NCBI RefSeq assembly: GCF_000820225.1
Contig: NZ_CDDK01000007.1
Location: forward strand, 1-64,000
Length of the DNA: 64,000 bases
Reading direction: 5' to 3'
DNA from: Aeromonas veronii bv. veronii
GTDB lineage: Bacteria > Pseudomonadota > Gammaproteobacteria > Enterobacterales > Aeromonadaceae
The notes under the pieces are model-generated. The model was not told the origin of the DNA and made no database searches. It saw only the letters and a list, made by a program, of their open reading frames with translations. Numbering within the stretch: the stretch's first letter is position 1; each line of letters opens with the position of its first letter. A program made the translations under genes and the position numbers. Shown piece by piece: positions 26,622 through 34,266 of this stretch.

Positions 26622-27230
26622 ATGAAAAAAGTTCTATTTTTCCTTGCTGCCATGCTGATGATCCCCATGGTTCACGCCGCCCCCGAGTTCAAGGAAGGCG
26701 TCAACTACGATGTGGTCAAACAGACTGGCAGTGCCCAGCCGGAAGTGATGGAGTTCTTCTCCTACTACTGCCCGCACTGCGCTACCTTCGAACCGATCGT
26801 TGAACAGTTGAAGGCCGGGTTGCCAGAGGGTGTGCCCCTCAAGAAGAACCCGGTTGCCTTCCTCGGTCGCGAGATGGGCCCCGAGATGCAGCGTGCCTAC
26901 GCTGTTGCCAGCCTGCTCAATGCCGAAGCCAAGCTGACTCCGGCCATCTTCAACAAGATCCACACCCAGCGTCAGCCGCCGATGAGCCGTGATGACGTGA
27001 AGAAGATCTTCGTGGACAACGGCGTACCGGCTGAAGAGTTCGACGGTGCCGTCGACAGCTTTGCCGTCTCCGGCATGGTCTCCCAGTTCGATCGCAACAC
27101 CGAGAGCTACAACATTCGCGGTGTACCGGCTTTCCTGGTGAACGGCAAGTACATGGTGAAGATTGAATCCATCACCTCTCAAGAGCAGTTCAACAAGCTG
27201 GTGCAGTTCCTGCTGGCCAAGAAAGACTGA
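26622..27230 (+). CDS. dsbA: Periplasmic thiol:disulfide oxidoreductase
   Basis: A 202-residue protein that introduces disulfide bonds into exported proteins. A signal peptide (residues 1-19, cut after VHA) precedes a thioredoxin fold with active site CPHC (C50-C53) and cis-proline loop GVPAFLVNG. ATG 26622 starts the signal peptide and follows CAGGAAA. DsbB, which reoxidises it, is not in the window. In E. coli dsbA can be expressed from its own promoter and with srkA; 137 bases separate them here. Confidence 0.96.
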   Translation: MKKVLFFLAAMLMIPMVHAAPEFKEGVNYDVVKQTGSAQPEVMEFFSYYCPHCATFEPIVEQLKAGLPEGVPLKKNPVAFLGREMGPEMQRAYAVASLLNAEAKLTPAIFNKIHTQRQPPMSRDDVKKIFVDNGVPAEEFDGAVDSFAVSGMVSQFDRNTESYNIRGVPAFLVNGKYMVKIESITSQEQFNKLVQFLLAKKD

Positions 27231-27246
27231 TACCCCTTGAGTCGAT

Positions 27247-27280
27247 AAAAAGCCCGCCGGTGTGAACCGGCGGGCTTTTT
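27247..27280. terminator. Bidirectional terminator between dsbA and pncB
   Basis: AAAAAGCCCGCCGG pairs perfectly with CCGGCGGGCTTTTT around TGTGAA, so it can stop transcripts from both sides. Confidence 0.94.
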
Positions 27281-27301
27281 GTTTTCTGGCAATCTGGCAG
27301 G

Positions 27302-28480
27302 TCAGACCCCGACGTGGAAGGCCTGCTTGAGGTTGCGGATAAACTCCGCATCCCGGCAGAGGGTCTTGCCCGGGCTGTCGGAGATCTTGGCAACCGGGCC
27401 GCCATTGCACTCGATCAGCTTGAAGACGATGTTCATCGGGCTGACGCCGGGCAGATCGCAGGTGAGCTTGGTGCCGATGCCGAAGCTGGTATTGATGCGG
27501 CCACGGAAGTGGCGGAACAGCTGCACCGCCTTGTCGAGGTTGAGCCCGTCGGAGAAGACCAGGGTCTTGTCGGTGGGGTCGATGCCGAGGCGCTGATAGT
27601 GGCTGATCGCCTTCTCGCCCCACACTACGGGATCGCCGGAGTCGTGGCGCAAGCCCTGGTAGCTGCTGGCCAGCTCGAAGTCGAAGTCCCGCAGGAAGGC
27701 ATCCATGGTGATGCAGTCGGTCAGGGCGATGCCGAGATGGTCGGTGAACTCGTCCAGCCAGCTGGTGAGGGCGGCGCGCTGGCTGTGCTCCAGCGGGAAG
27801 CCGAGCTGCTGGTGCGCCTGGAACCACTCATGGGCCTGGGTGCCGACCGCGGGCAGCTTGTACTTCTGGGCCAGCATGTAGTTGCTGGTGCCGCGAAACG
27901 CCGGCAGCCGCTCCTTGAGGCGACCCACTACCGCATCCTGTACCGCGTGAGAGAAGCGGCGGCGGGTGCCGAAGTCGATGAGGTTGAACTCGCTCATCTC
28001 GTCGCTGCTCAGCTCCTTCTCCAGCTTGTCGATCTTCTGATCGAGCCGCTCCAGCGCGTGGCTGACGCCGAACTGGGGATAGCGGAAGCGGTTGCGCATC
28101 TCGCTGATGATGGCGAGCACCGGGATTTCCCACAGGATCACATCCTGCCAAGGGCCCTCGACCCGCACATTGATGCGGCCATCCTGCTCGAACACTTTGA
28201 GTAGCGAGGCGTCGAGCGGCTTGCGGCGCAGGTGGTCGAGGTAGTCAGGGGTGAAGAAGGGACGCTCGGCCAGAAAATCGAGCTCTGGCTTGGTCAGTCG
28301 CAGGGATCCGGCGAGGCGCAGTTGCTCCTCGATCTGCCCCATCATGGGCAGCAGATCCTCTTCATTGCGGCTGTGAAACTCGGCCACCACCTCGGCATCC
28401 GGATAGCGATGGAACACCGCCTGCTGCATATGCAACTTGTAGGCATCGGTGTCGAGCAGGCTGGTGAGGATTGGGGGCAT
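27302..28480 (-). CDS. pncB: Nicotinate phosphoribosyltransferase
   Basis: A 392-residue enzyme that makes nicotinate mononucleotide from nicotinate and PRPP in NAD salvage (Preiss-Handler route). It has the typical N-terminus SLLDTDAYKLHMQQAVFH, the catalytic-His region GTSNYMLA, the YQGLRHDSGDP block (about residues 269-279) and the phosphate-binding FGIGTKLT (near 337). ATG 28480 has AGGAG about seven bases upstream. Its 5' end is duplicated 100 bp upstream (see 28482-28580). It lies downstream of pncA, the preceding step. Confidence 0.96.
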   Translation of the reverse strand: MPPILTSLLDTDAYKLHMQQAVFHRYPDAEVVAEFHSRNEEDLLPMMGQIEEQLRLAGSLRLTKPELDFLAERPFFTPDYLDHLRRKPLDASLLKVFEQDGRINVRVEGPWQDVILWEIPVLAIISEMRNRFRYPQFGVSHALERLDQKIDKLEKELSSDEMSEFNLIDFGTRRRFSHAVQDAVVGRLKERLPAFRGTSNYMLAQKYKLPAVGTQAHEWFQAHQQLGFPLEHSQRAALTSWLDEFTDHLGIALTDCITMDAFLRDFDFELASSYQGLRHDSGDPVVWGEKAISHYQRLGIDPTDKTLVFSDGLNLDKAVQLFRHFRGRINTSFGIGTKLTCDLPGVSPMNIVFKLIECNGGPVAKISDSPGKTLCRDAEFIRNLKQAFHVGV

Positions 28481-28481
28481 A

Positions 28482-28580
28482 TCAGGCTCCTCGCAGACTG
28501 GTGAGCACGATGGTGCTCCCCTGCCGCATATGTAACGTGCAGGCATCGGTGTCGAGCAGGCTGGTAAGAATCGGTGGCAT
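28482..28580 (-). pseudogene. Partial duplication of the pncB 5' end (32-codon frame)
   Basis: A frame starting at ATG 28580 reads MPPILTSLLDTDACTLHMRQ, nearly the N-terminus of PncB, then diverges and stops at TGA 28482-28484, one base before the pncB ATG. It lies exactly 100 bp upstream of the true pncB start, and the pncA stop (28582) abuts it. Of eight base differences in the first 20 codons, five are silent, including all four in the first five codons. It may be a decaying tandem duplication or a retained translational leader. No independent function is known. Confidence 0.7.
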
Positions 28581-28581
28581 A

Positions 28582-29217
28582 TCAGGCGTCCAGCAGGCGT
28601 TGTACATCGATCAGGGTCTGGGCCAGTTCGGCCCCTGCCTCGATCATCTGGGTGTGGGCGCTGGCAACCGTCGCGGGGGCGATGCCACGGCAGGCATCGA
28701 GATGGACGATCACCCGGAAACCGGCGCGGCGCAGTTGCAGCACGCTGGTTTTGACACAGTAGTCGGTGGCGAGGCCGCCGACCAGTACGGTATCGACCTG
28801 GCGGGCTTGCAGGAATTCGATGAGTCCGGTGCTGCGCCGTTCAGCCAGGTCGTGGAAGCAGGTGCCGTAGGGATGCAGATCAGGCTCGACCCCCTTCCAG
28901 ACGAAGAAGTCATAGTCGATGGGGGCGGGCAGGCCGTCGAGCAGCTCGAAGCCCTTGCTGCCCGGTACGCAGTGAACCGGCCAGGTGAGGTCGGCGTTGG
29001 GCAGATCCAGCGGCAGCAGCATACCTGCGGGGTCAGAAACGGCCCAGTCGGCATTGGCAGGGTGAGAGTCCTTGCTGCCGATCCGCAGCGTGGCGAGGGT
29101 GGCCTGAGCGTTTAGCGCAGCCACAATATCATCACCGCCCGCGACGGGCAGTTCGTTCGGGCAGAGGGGGGTAAAGCCCTTCTGCGCATCAATATCCAGG
29201 CTGGCGACGGTTCCCAT
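28582..29217 (-). CDS. pncA: Nicotinamidase
   Basis: A 211-residue isochorismatase-fold amidase that converts nicotinamide to nicotinate for PncB. The N-terminal IDAQKGF gives the catalytic Asp; the metal and substrate region includes SKDSHP; the nucleophilic Cys is in GGLATDYCVKTSV (near residue 157). ATG 29217 is preferred because AGGAG precedes it by six bases; an upstream in-frame ATG at 29232 overlaps that site. It is the first gene of a pncA-pncB operon divergent from an NrtR-like regulator. Confidence 0.93.
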   Translation of the reverse strand: MGTVASLDIDAQKGFTPLCPNELPVAGGDDIVAALNAQATLATLRIGSKDSHPANADWAVSDPAGMLLPLDLPNADLTWPVHCVPGSKGFELLDGLPAPIDYDFFVWKGVEPDLHPYGTCFHDLAERRSTGLIEFLQARQVDTVLVGGLATDYCVKTSVLQLRRAGFRVIVHLDACRGIAPATVASAHTQMIEAGAELAQTLIDVQRLLDA

Positions 29218-29291
29218 GATTGGCTCCTGCACATACTATTCGTGTGATATTATCTACCAAACATTAATCGAAGGCGAGCAGGGCGATCGGC

Positions 29292-29942
29292 ATGCTGAGA
29301 ATGAGTCTGGATATGGTGGTGCTGCGGTTGCATGAGGAGCGGCTCGAACTGCTGCTCGAGACCCGCGATCGCCCCCCCTTTGCCCACTGCTGGCAACTGC
29401 CTGCGCTGCGCATCGACGAGACCCGGGATCGGGATCTGGATGCCGCCCAGCGCCGTCTTTTGGCGGAGTGGGGGCTCGGTCACTGCTACAGTGAGCAGGT
29501 CTGCACCCTCGGCAATCTGGAGCGGGATCCCCGCGGCTGGTCCACGACCCTGGTCTATCTCTGTCTGGTGGATCCGGAAGTGGAAGCGATCCACGGCTGC
29601 TGGCATCCGCTCGCCAACCTGCCGGGGCTGAGCCTCGCTTTCGACCATGTCCAGCTCATCGCCAAGGGGTTGGAGCGGCTGCGGATCAAGAGCCGCTACA
29701 GCACCCTGCCGCTGCAACTGCTGGGGCCCGAGTTCACCCTCTCCGAGGTGCAGCGCGCCTTCGAAATCATCCTGCAAACACCCATGAATACGGCGGCATT
29801 TCGCAAGCGGATCCATCGCGCCGACATTCTTGTAGACACCGGCCGCAAGCGCACCGGCAAACAGCGCCCCGCTATTCTCTACCGGTTGGAGAGTCCCTGC
29901 TGCGTGATGTTCGATCAGGTGATGCATGGAGCGGAAGCATGA
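29292..29942 (+). CDS. nrtR: NrtR-like Nudix regulator of NAD metabolism
   Basis: About 216 residues, with an N-terminal Nudix-like domain (residues ~5-135) and a C-terminal winged-helix DNA-binding domain (~150-216, FRKRIHRADILVDTG and GKQRPAILYRL). The Nudix box looks degenerate (LDAAQRRLLAEWGL), as in NrtR proteins that sense ADP-ribose rather than hydrolyse it. Divergent placement from pncA-pncB supports control of NAD salvage. The 74-bp divergent region has a weak dyad (ATACTAT-N7-ATATTAT, near 29232). ATG 29304 is an alternative start. It overlaps the next gene by ATGA. Confidence 0.82.
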   Translation: MLRMSLDMVVLRLHEERLELLLETRDRPPFAHCWQLPALRIDETRDRDLDAAQRRLLAEWGLGHCYSEQVCTLGNLERDPRGWSTTLVYLCLVDPEVEAIHGCWHPLANLPGLSLAFDHVQLIAKGLERLRIKSRYSTLPLQLLGPEFTLSEVQRAFEIILQTPMNTAAFRKRIHRADILVDTGRKRTGKQRPAILYRLESPCCVMFDQVMHGAEA

Positions 29943-30445
29943 GTGAGACCGGCGTGCACAAGGTGCTGGTGAGTGCCTGCTTGCTGGGTCAGCCGGTGCG
30001 TTACGACGGTCAGAGCAAGGGGATCGTCAGCGACTGGCTGAGTGCACTGGGTGCCGAGGGGCGGGCGCTGGCCTTCTGCCCCGAAGTGGCGGGCGGTCTG
30101 CCGACCCCGCGTCCTCCTGCCGAGCGGCAGGGCGAGCGTGTAGTGACGGCGAGCGGGCTGGATGTGACTGAAGAGTTTGATCGCGGCGCCGAGCTGGCGT
30201 TGGCTATTTGTCAGGCGCAGGGCATTCGCTTCGCCCTGCTGAAAGAGGGGAGCCCCTCATGTGGCAGCGGCCGTATCTATAACGGCCGCTTTGAAGGTGT
30301 TTCTGTAGCGGGCGAGGGCAAGACCACTGCCCTGCTGCGCCGCCACGGGATTGCAGTCTTTTCCGAAGATCAGTTGGCCGAGTTGGCTTCTGCGCTCTCT
30401 TTGGATTCTTCCCCGGATTTGGCGGCAACAGGCAGCGGCACCTGA
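29939..30445 (+). CDS. DUF523 family protein
   Basis: A 168-residue YbbK/DUF523-type protein. Family signatures are VSACLLGQPVRYDG (residues ~10-23), FCPEVAGGLPTPRPP (~47-61) and LKEGSPSCGSGRIYNG (~101-116), with conserved cysteines that could bind metal or be redox active. Its function is unknown. The start overlaps the nrtR stop (ATGA), so the two are probably translationally coupled. Its last 76 bases overlap the 3' end of the opposing acyltransferase gene. Confidence 0.85.
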   Translation: MSETGVHKVLVSACLLGQPVRYDGQSKGIVSDWLSALGAEGRALAFCPEVAGGLPTPRPPAERQGERVVTASGLDVTEEFDRGAELALAICQAQGIRFALLKEGSPSCGSGRIYNGRFEGVSVAGEGKTTALLRRHGIAVFSEDQLAELASALSLDSSPDLAATGSGT

Positions 30446-31335
30446 CCGCTCTGCCACCCCTCCAGCACCTCGTCCTTCTCCTGCCAGCGCTGGTTTAGCC
30501 ACTCCTGAAAACCGCGCTTGAACTGCTTGTCGTTGAAGTAATCTCCTATCAGCTGTTCATTCACCGGCAGCTCCTCAATCCGCACCTGAATGCGTTTTAC
30601 CCGTCCCATCAGGAAGTCCTTGAACGGGGTCTCGGCGTTGTCCGGATAGCGGATGGTGACGTTGATCAGGCTGTCGAACTGCTCGCCCATGGCTGCCAGC
30701 GTAAAGGCTAGCCCCGCCGCTTTGGGGGGCATCAGATGGCGGTAGCGGGAGCGGGCCGCATCCCGTTTCTGCTCGGTGAAGCGGGTTCCTTCCACGAAGT
30801 TGATGACGGTAGTGGGGATGTGGCGAAACTTCTCGCAGGCGTTGCGGGTGGTCTCGATATCCTTGCCGCGTAGGTGCGGATTTCTTAACAGAAATTCTCG
30901 CGAATAGCGGCGCATAAAGGGCATATCGAGCCCCCAGCAGGCGAGCCCCAGCAGCGGGATGTAGATCAGCTCGTGCTTCATGAAGAACTTGGGCACCGGC
31001 AACCTATCCCTGAACAGGTGACCGAGCACCACGATATCGGTCCAGCTCATGTGGTTGCTGATGATGAGATACCAGCCATCCTTGCGCAGCTTGGTATTGT
31101 CCTCCACCTGCCAGTCAATACGGGTGGTGAGGCGGATCACCAGCGCATTGCAGGCCAGCCACAGACGCATGAAGCGGTTGTTGAGCCGGCTGCAGGCGCG
31201 GCTAAAGGCCGGGATCGGCAGCAACAGTTTGGCCAGCGACACCAGCAGGATCAGACTGGCGCACAAGGCGGTGAAAAGGATGGTCAGGCCCGTGCTGATG
31301 ATCAGCACCAGCGGGCCGGGAAGCAGGGATAGCAT
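30370..31335 (-). CDS. yihG: YihG-like 1-acyl-sn-glycerol-3-phosphate acyltransferase (copy 1)
   Basis: A 321-residue PlsC-family acyltransferase anchored by an N-terminal hydrophobic region (residues ~5-45). The catalytic SNHMSWTD (NHx4D motif, ~93-100) and FVEGTRFT (~179-186) are intact. By analogy with E. coli YihG it acylates lysophosphatidic acid or related lysophospholipids at the inner membrane. It follows a paralog by six bases in a two-gene operon. Its 25-residue C-terminal tail (after about residue 297) is polar and lies over the DUF523 gene on the other strand. Confidence 0.88.
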   Translation of the reverse strand: MLSLLPGPLVLIISTGLTILFTALCASLILLVSLAKLLLPIPAFSRACSRLNNRFMRLWLACNALVIRLTTRIDWQVEDNTKLRKDGWYLIISNHMSWTDIVVLGHLFRDRLPVPKFFMKHELIYIPLLGLACWGLDMPFMRRYSREFLLRNPHLRGKDIETTRNACEKFRHIPTTVINFVEGTRFTEQKRDAARSRYRHLMPPKAAGLAFTLAAMGEQFDSLINVTIRYPDNAETPFKDFLMGRVKRIQVRIEELPVNEQLIGDYFNDKQFKRGFQEWLNQRWQEKDEVLEGWQSGQVPLPVAAKSGEESKESAEANSAN

Positions 31336-31341
31336 GAATGT

Positions 31342-32241
31342 TTACTGCGCCTTGGTTGCCAGCAGTTGGCTCAGGGTCTGGTCCTTTTCGTGCCAGATCC
31401 CGTTCAACCACTGTTGAAACTCTTGTTGGAACTCGGGGTCATTGAAGTAATCCCCCACCAGCTTGCGGTCGATCGGCAAATAGCGGACCTGAACCTTGAT
31501 TTGCCCGACCCGGCCACACATGAAGTCCCAGTAGCTGGGAATGCCGTCCGGATAGGCGATGGTGACATCCACCAGTTGATGCAACTGATCACCCATGGCT
31601 GCCAGGGTAAAGGCGATGCCGCCTGCTTTCGGGTGGAGCAGGTGACGATAGGGCGAACCCTGCTTCTGATGTTTGCCCTTGGTGAAGCGGGTGCCTTCGA
31701 CGAAGTTCATCACACTCACCGGAATGTGGCGGAACCTGGCACAGGCTTTACGGGTTGTTTCTATGTCTTTTCCCTTCAGATGGGGATGCTTTTCCAGAAA
31801 TTTCCTGGAATATCGCCGCATGAAGGGGAAGTCGAGCGCCCACCATGCCAGACCGAGAAAAGGTACCCAAATCAGCTCTTTCTTGAGGAAAAACTTCAGG
31901 AAGGGGATTTTTTGGTTAAAAACCCGCTGCAGTACCAGTATGTCGACCCAGGATTGATGGTTGGCAATCACCATATACCACTCATTCCGGCGCCCTTTGT
32001 CCACTCCGACCACCTCGAAAGGGGTTTTGATGATGGTTTTCTGGATCAGATTGTTGAAACCGATCCAGCAGCTGGCACAGCCATCCAGCAGCCAGTTGCA
32101 GAGGGTGCGCCACCCCTTGAGGGGGAGCAGGAGCTTGAGCAGACCCAGCGAAAAGATGGGGACAAACCAGAAGAGGGTGTTGAAAAAATAGAGCAGGGTG
32201 GAGAGGCTGCCGCGCAGTCGCTCTGTCAGCTTGTTGGGCAT
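31342..32241 (-). CDS. YihG-like acyltransferase (copy 2)
   Basis: A 299-residue PlsC-family acyltransferase, paralog of the gene six bases downstream. It has the NHx4D motif in ANHQSWVDILVLQ (~92-104) and FVEGTRFTKG (~178-187), with two N-terminal hydrophobic segments (~15-40). The shared RRYSR-FL--(N/H)PHL-GKDIETTR block shows recent common origin, while basic residues near the C-terminal half differ. Tandem copies may differ in acyl-chain choice; this is inference. It is the first gene of the pair. Confidence 0.86.
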   Translation of the reverse strand: MPNKLTERLRGSLSTLLYFFNTLFWFVPIFSLGLLKLLLPLKGWRTLCNWLLDGCASCWIGFNNLIQKTIIKTPFEVVGVDKGRRNEWYMVIANHQSWVDILVLQRVFNQKIPFLKFFLKKELIWVPFLGLAWWALDFPFMRRYSRKFLEKHPHLKGKDIETTRKACARFRHIPVSVMNFVEGTRFTKGKHQKQGSPYRHLLHPKAGGIAFTLAAMGDQLHQLVDVTIAYPDGIPSYWDFMCGRVGQIKVQVRYLPIDRKLVGDYFNDPEFQQEFQQWLNGIWHEKDQTLSQLLATKAQ

Positions 32242-32367
32242 GAGTCGGGTCCGTCTTGCTGTCGATAAAGGGCCATCAAGTGGTCAGATCTGTGGCCATA
32301 ATATCAGCCGATTGCCCGTGAGACCATTCAGAGCCGTTACGGGGTCGGACTCACCCTTTCCCTTCTG

Positions 32368-33882
32368 TCAACTGCTGCGCAGTCGCGACAGCAGCCGGTC
32401 CATGGCGCGATAACCGAGCGCCTCGATAAGATGCTCCTTGCCGATGGCGGGTTGCCCGGCCAGATCGGCGATGGTGCGTGACACCCGCAGGATGCGATGC
32501 CAGGCCCGGATGCTGAGCCCCAGCTTCTGGATGGCGTTCTCCAAAAATTCGGCATCTTGCGGTGATAGGCGGCAAATATCCTCTATCTCACGGCTATCTA
32601 GCAGGTTGTTGAGCTTGCCGTTGCGACTCAGCATGCGCTCTCTCGCCACCAGTACCCGATCGCGGATCTGCTGACTAGACTCCCCCCGCTCCGCCTTGCC
32701 GGTCAAGCTCCCCTTGGGTAGCAGTGGCACTTCCACAGTCAGATCGAAGCGGTCGAGAAAGGGGCCGGAGAGCTTGCCGAGGTAGCGCAAGATCTGATCC
32801 GGGCTGGAGCGGGTCTGGCCGTCACCATAGTGGCCGCAGGGGCTGGGGTTCATGGCGCCGACCAGCTGGAAGCGAGCGGGAAAATCCACCTGACGGGCGG
32901 CCCGACTGATGGTGATGTGGCCCGTCTCCAGCGGCTCGCGCAGGGAGTCGAGCACCTTGCGCTCGAACTCGGGCAATTCATCCAGAAACAGCACCCCGTT
33001 GTGGGCCAGCGAAATTTCGCCGGGCCGCGGGTGGCTGCCGCCTCCCACCAGCGCCACTGCCGAGGCACTGTGGTGCGGCGTGCGGTATGGCCTGTGGTGC
33101 CAGTGACCAGCGCGCGGTGTGAGGCCACCGATGGAGTGGATGGCGGCGGTCTGCTGCGCCTCCTGTTCGCTCAGCGGCGGCAGAATGCCGGGCAGACGGC
33201 TCGCCAGCATGCTCTTGCCGGTGCCGGGTGGGCCGATGAACAGCAGGTTGTGGCTGCCAGCGGCGGCGATCTCCAGCGCCCGCTTGGCCTGTGACTGGCC
33301 GATCACATCCTGCAGGTCCGGCACATCTGGCAGGCTCTCCGCGCTTTGGGGAGCCGGCAGTGGCAGTTCGTACTGGCCTGCCAGCCAAGCTGTGACGGCC
33401 AGCAGCTGATGGGCGGTGCGCACCTCGGCATCCTGAATGAGAGAGGCTTCCGGGCCGTTCTCTCGCGGTACCAGCAGGGTGCGCCCCGCATCCCGGCAGG
33501 CGAGCACGGCGGGCAGCACCCCGAGCACAGGGCGGATCTCTCCGGTCAGGGCCAATTCCCCCAAAAATTCGTGATCGAGCAGATATTTTGCCGGTATCTG
33601 CTTGGAAGCAGCGAGAATACCGATGGCGATGGCCAGATCAAAACGGCCCCCCTCCTTGGGTAGATCGGCGGGAGCCAGATTGACGGTGATGTGTTTGCTC
33701 GGGAACTCGAAATTGCCGTTGAGCAGGGCGCTGCGGACCCGATCTCGCGACTCTTTCACCGAGGTTTCCGGCAGGCCGACCATATTGAAGGCGGGCAGGC
33801 CGTTGGAGAGGTGAACTTCCACCGTAACTTGCGGGGCCGCGATCCCGAGGCTGGCACGGCTATAAACCACAGCTAATGACAT
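32368..33882 (-). CDS. comM: ComM/YifB AAA+ helicase
   Basis: A 504-residue magnesium-chelatase-like AAA+ protein. ComM is a hexameric branch-migration helicase that promotes homologous recombination during natural transformation. There is an N-terminal Lon-like domain, then Walker A GPPGTGKSM (near residue 218), Walker B-like VLFLDELPEF, and a C-terminal helical domain with RVSRTIADLAG. It is divergent from ilvL-ilvGMEDA, the same arrangement as yifB in E. coli. Other competence genes are not in view. Confidence 0.94.
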   Translation of the reverse strand: MSLAVVYSRASLGIAAPQVTVEVHLSNGLPAFNMVGLPETSVKESRDRVRSALLNGNFEFPSKHITVNLAPADLPKEGGRFDLAIAIGILAASKQIPAKYLLDHEFLGELALTGEIRPVLGVLPAVLACRDAGRTLLVPRENGPEASLIQDAEVRTAHQLLAVTAWLAGQYELPLPAPQSAESLPDVPDLQDVIGQSQAKRALEIAAAGSHNLLFIGPPGTGKSMLASRLPGILPPLSEQEAQQTAAIHSIGGLTPRAGHWHHRPYRTPHHSASAVALVGGGSHPRPGEISLAHNGVLFLDELPEFERKVLDSLREPLETGHITISRAARQVDFPARFQLVGAMNPSPCGHYGDGQTRSSPDQILRYLGKLSGPFLDRFDLTVEVPLLPKGSLTGKAERGESSQQIRDRVLVARERMLSRNGKLNNLLDSREIEDICRLSPQDAEFLENAIQKLGLSIRAWHRILRVSRTIADLAGQPAIGKEHLIEALGYRAMDRLLSRLRSS

Positions 33883-34081
33883 AAATCCCGTCCTTGAGTT
33901 GATATATGTTCTGACTAACTGCTTGTTGTTGGTTTTTTATTCCAGAGTTCCGGCTGGGGAATAGCCAAAATCAGTGGGTTGTCACAGAAAAAAGGCTTGC
34001 CCAATAAAAATCACCGTGCTAGTTCTAATAGCCATTCGCGGTAGAAACCGCCCCAATTTCACAGGATTTCCGGTTGTAACT

Positions 34082-34180
34082 ATGAACATGGCCTCCCGTT
34101 TCGTCAGCATTATTGTGGTCCTAGTGGTGATTATTATCTCACCGCTCGGGGCTCGTTTAGCTGTACGGAACAAGGGATAG
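34082..34180 (+). CDS. ilvL: ilv operon leader peptide
   Basis: A 32-residue leader peptide rich in the regulatory amino acids: [11 protein letters not shown] lies at residues 9-19. Ribosome stalling at these Ile, Val and Leu codons when charged tRNAs are scarce would favour the antiterminator. ATG 34082 is used; ATG 34088 is also possible. The 200-bp gap from comM carries the promoter; TTGTCA at 33979 could be the -35 element, with a poor -10 at about 34002. Confidence 0.88.
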   Translation: MNMASRFVSIIVVLVVIIISPLGARLAVRNKG

Positions 34181-34209
34181 ACCCACCACCGGACAGAACG
34201 AAACAAGCG

Positions 34210-34242
34210 ACCCCCGAGCCTCACAGCTCGGGGGTTTTTTTT
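34210..34242 (+). terminator. ilv attenuator
   Basis: ACCCCCGAGC at 34210-34219 pairs with GCTCGGGGG at 34226-34234 and is followed by eight T residues. GCTCGGGG also occurs in the end of ilvL (34144-34151), so the left arm can pair there instead, forming an antiterminator. This is the classical layout for translation-coupled attenuation. Confidence 0.93.
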
Positions 34243-34266
34243 CGACCAAAGGACAGGATTTTCCAC

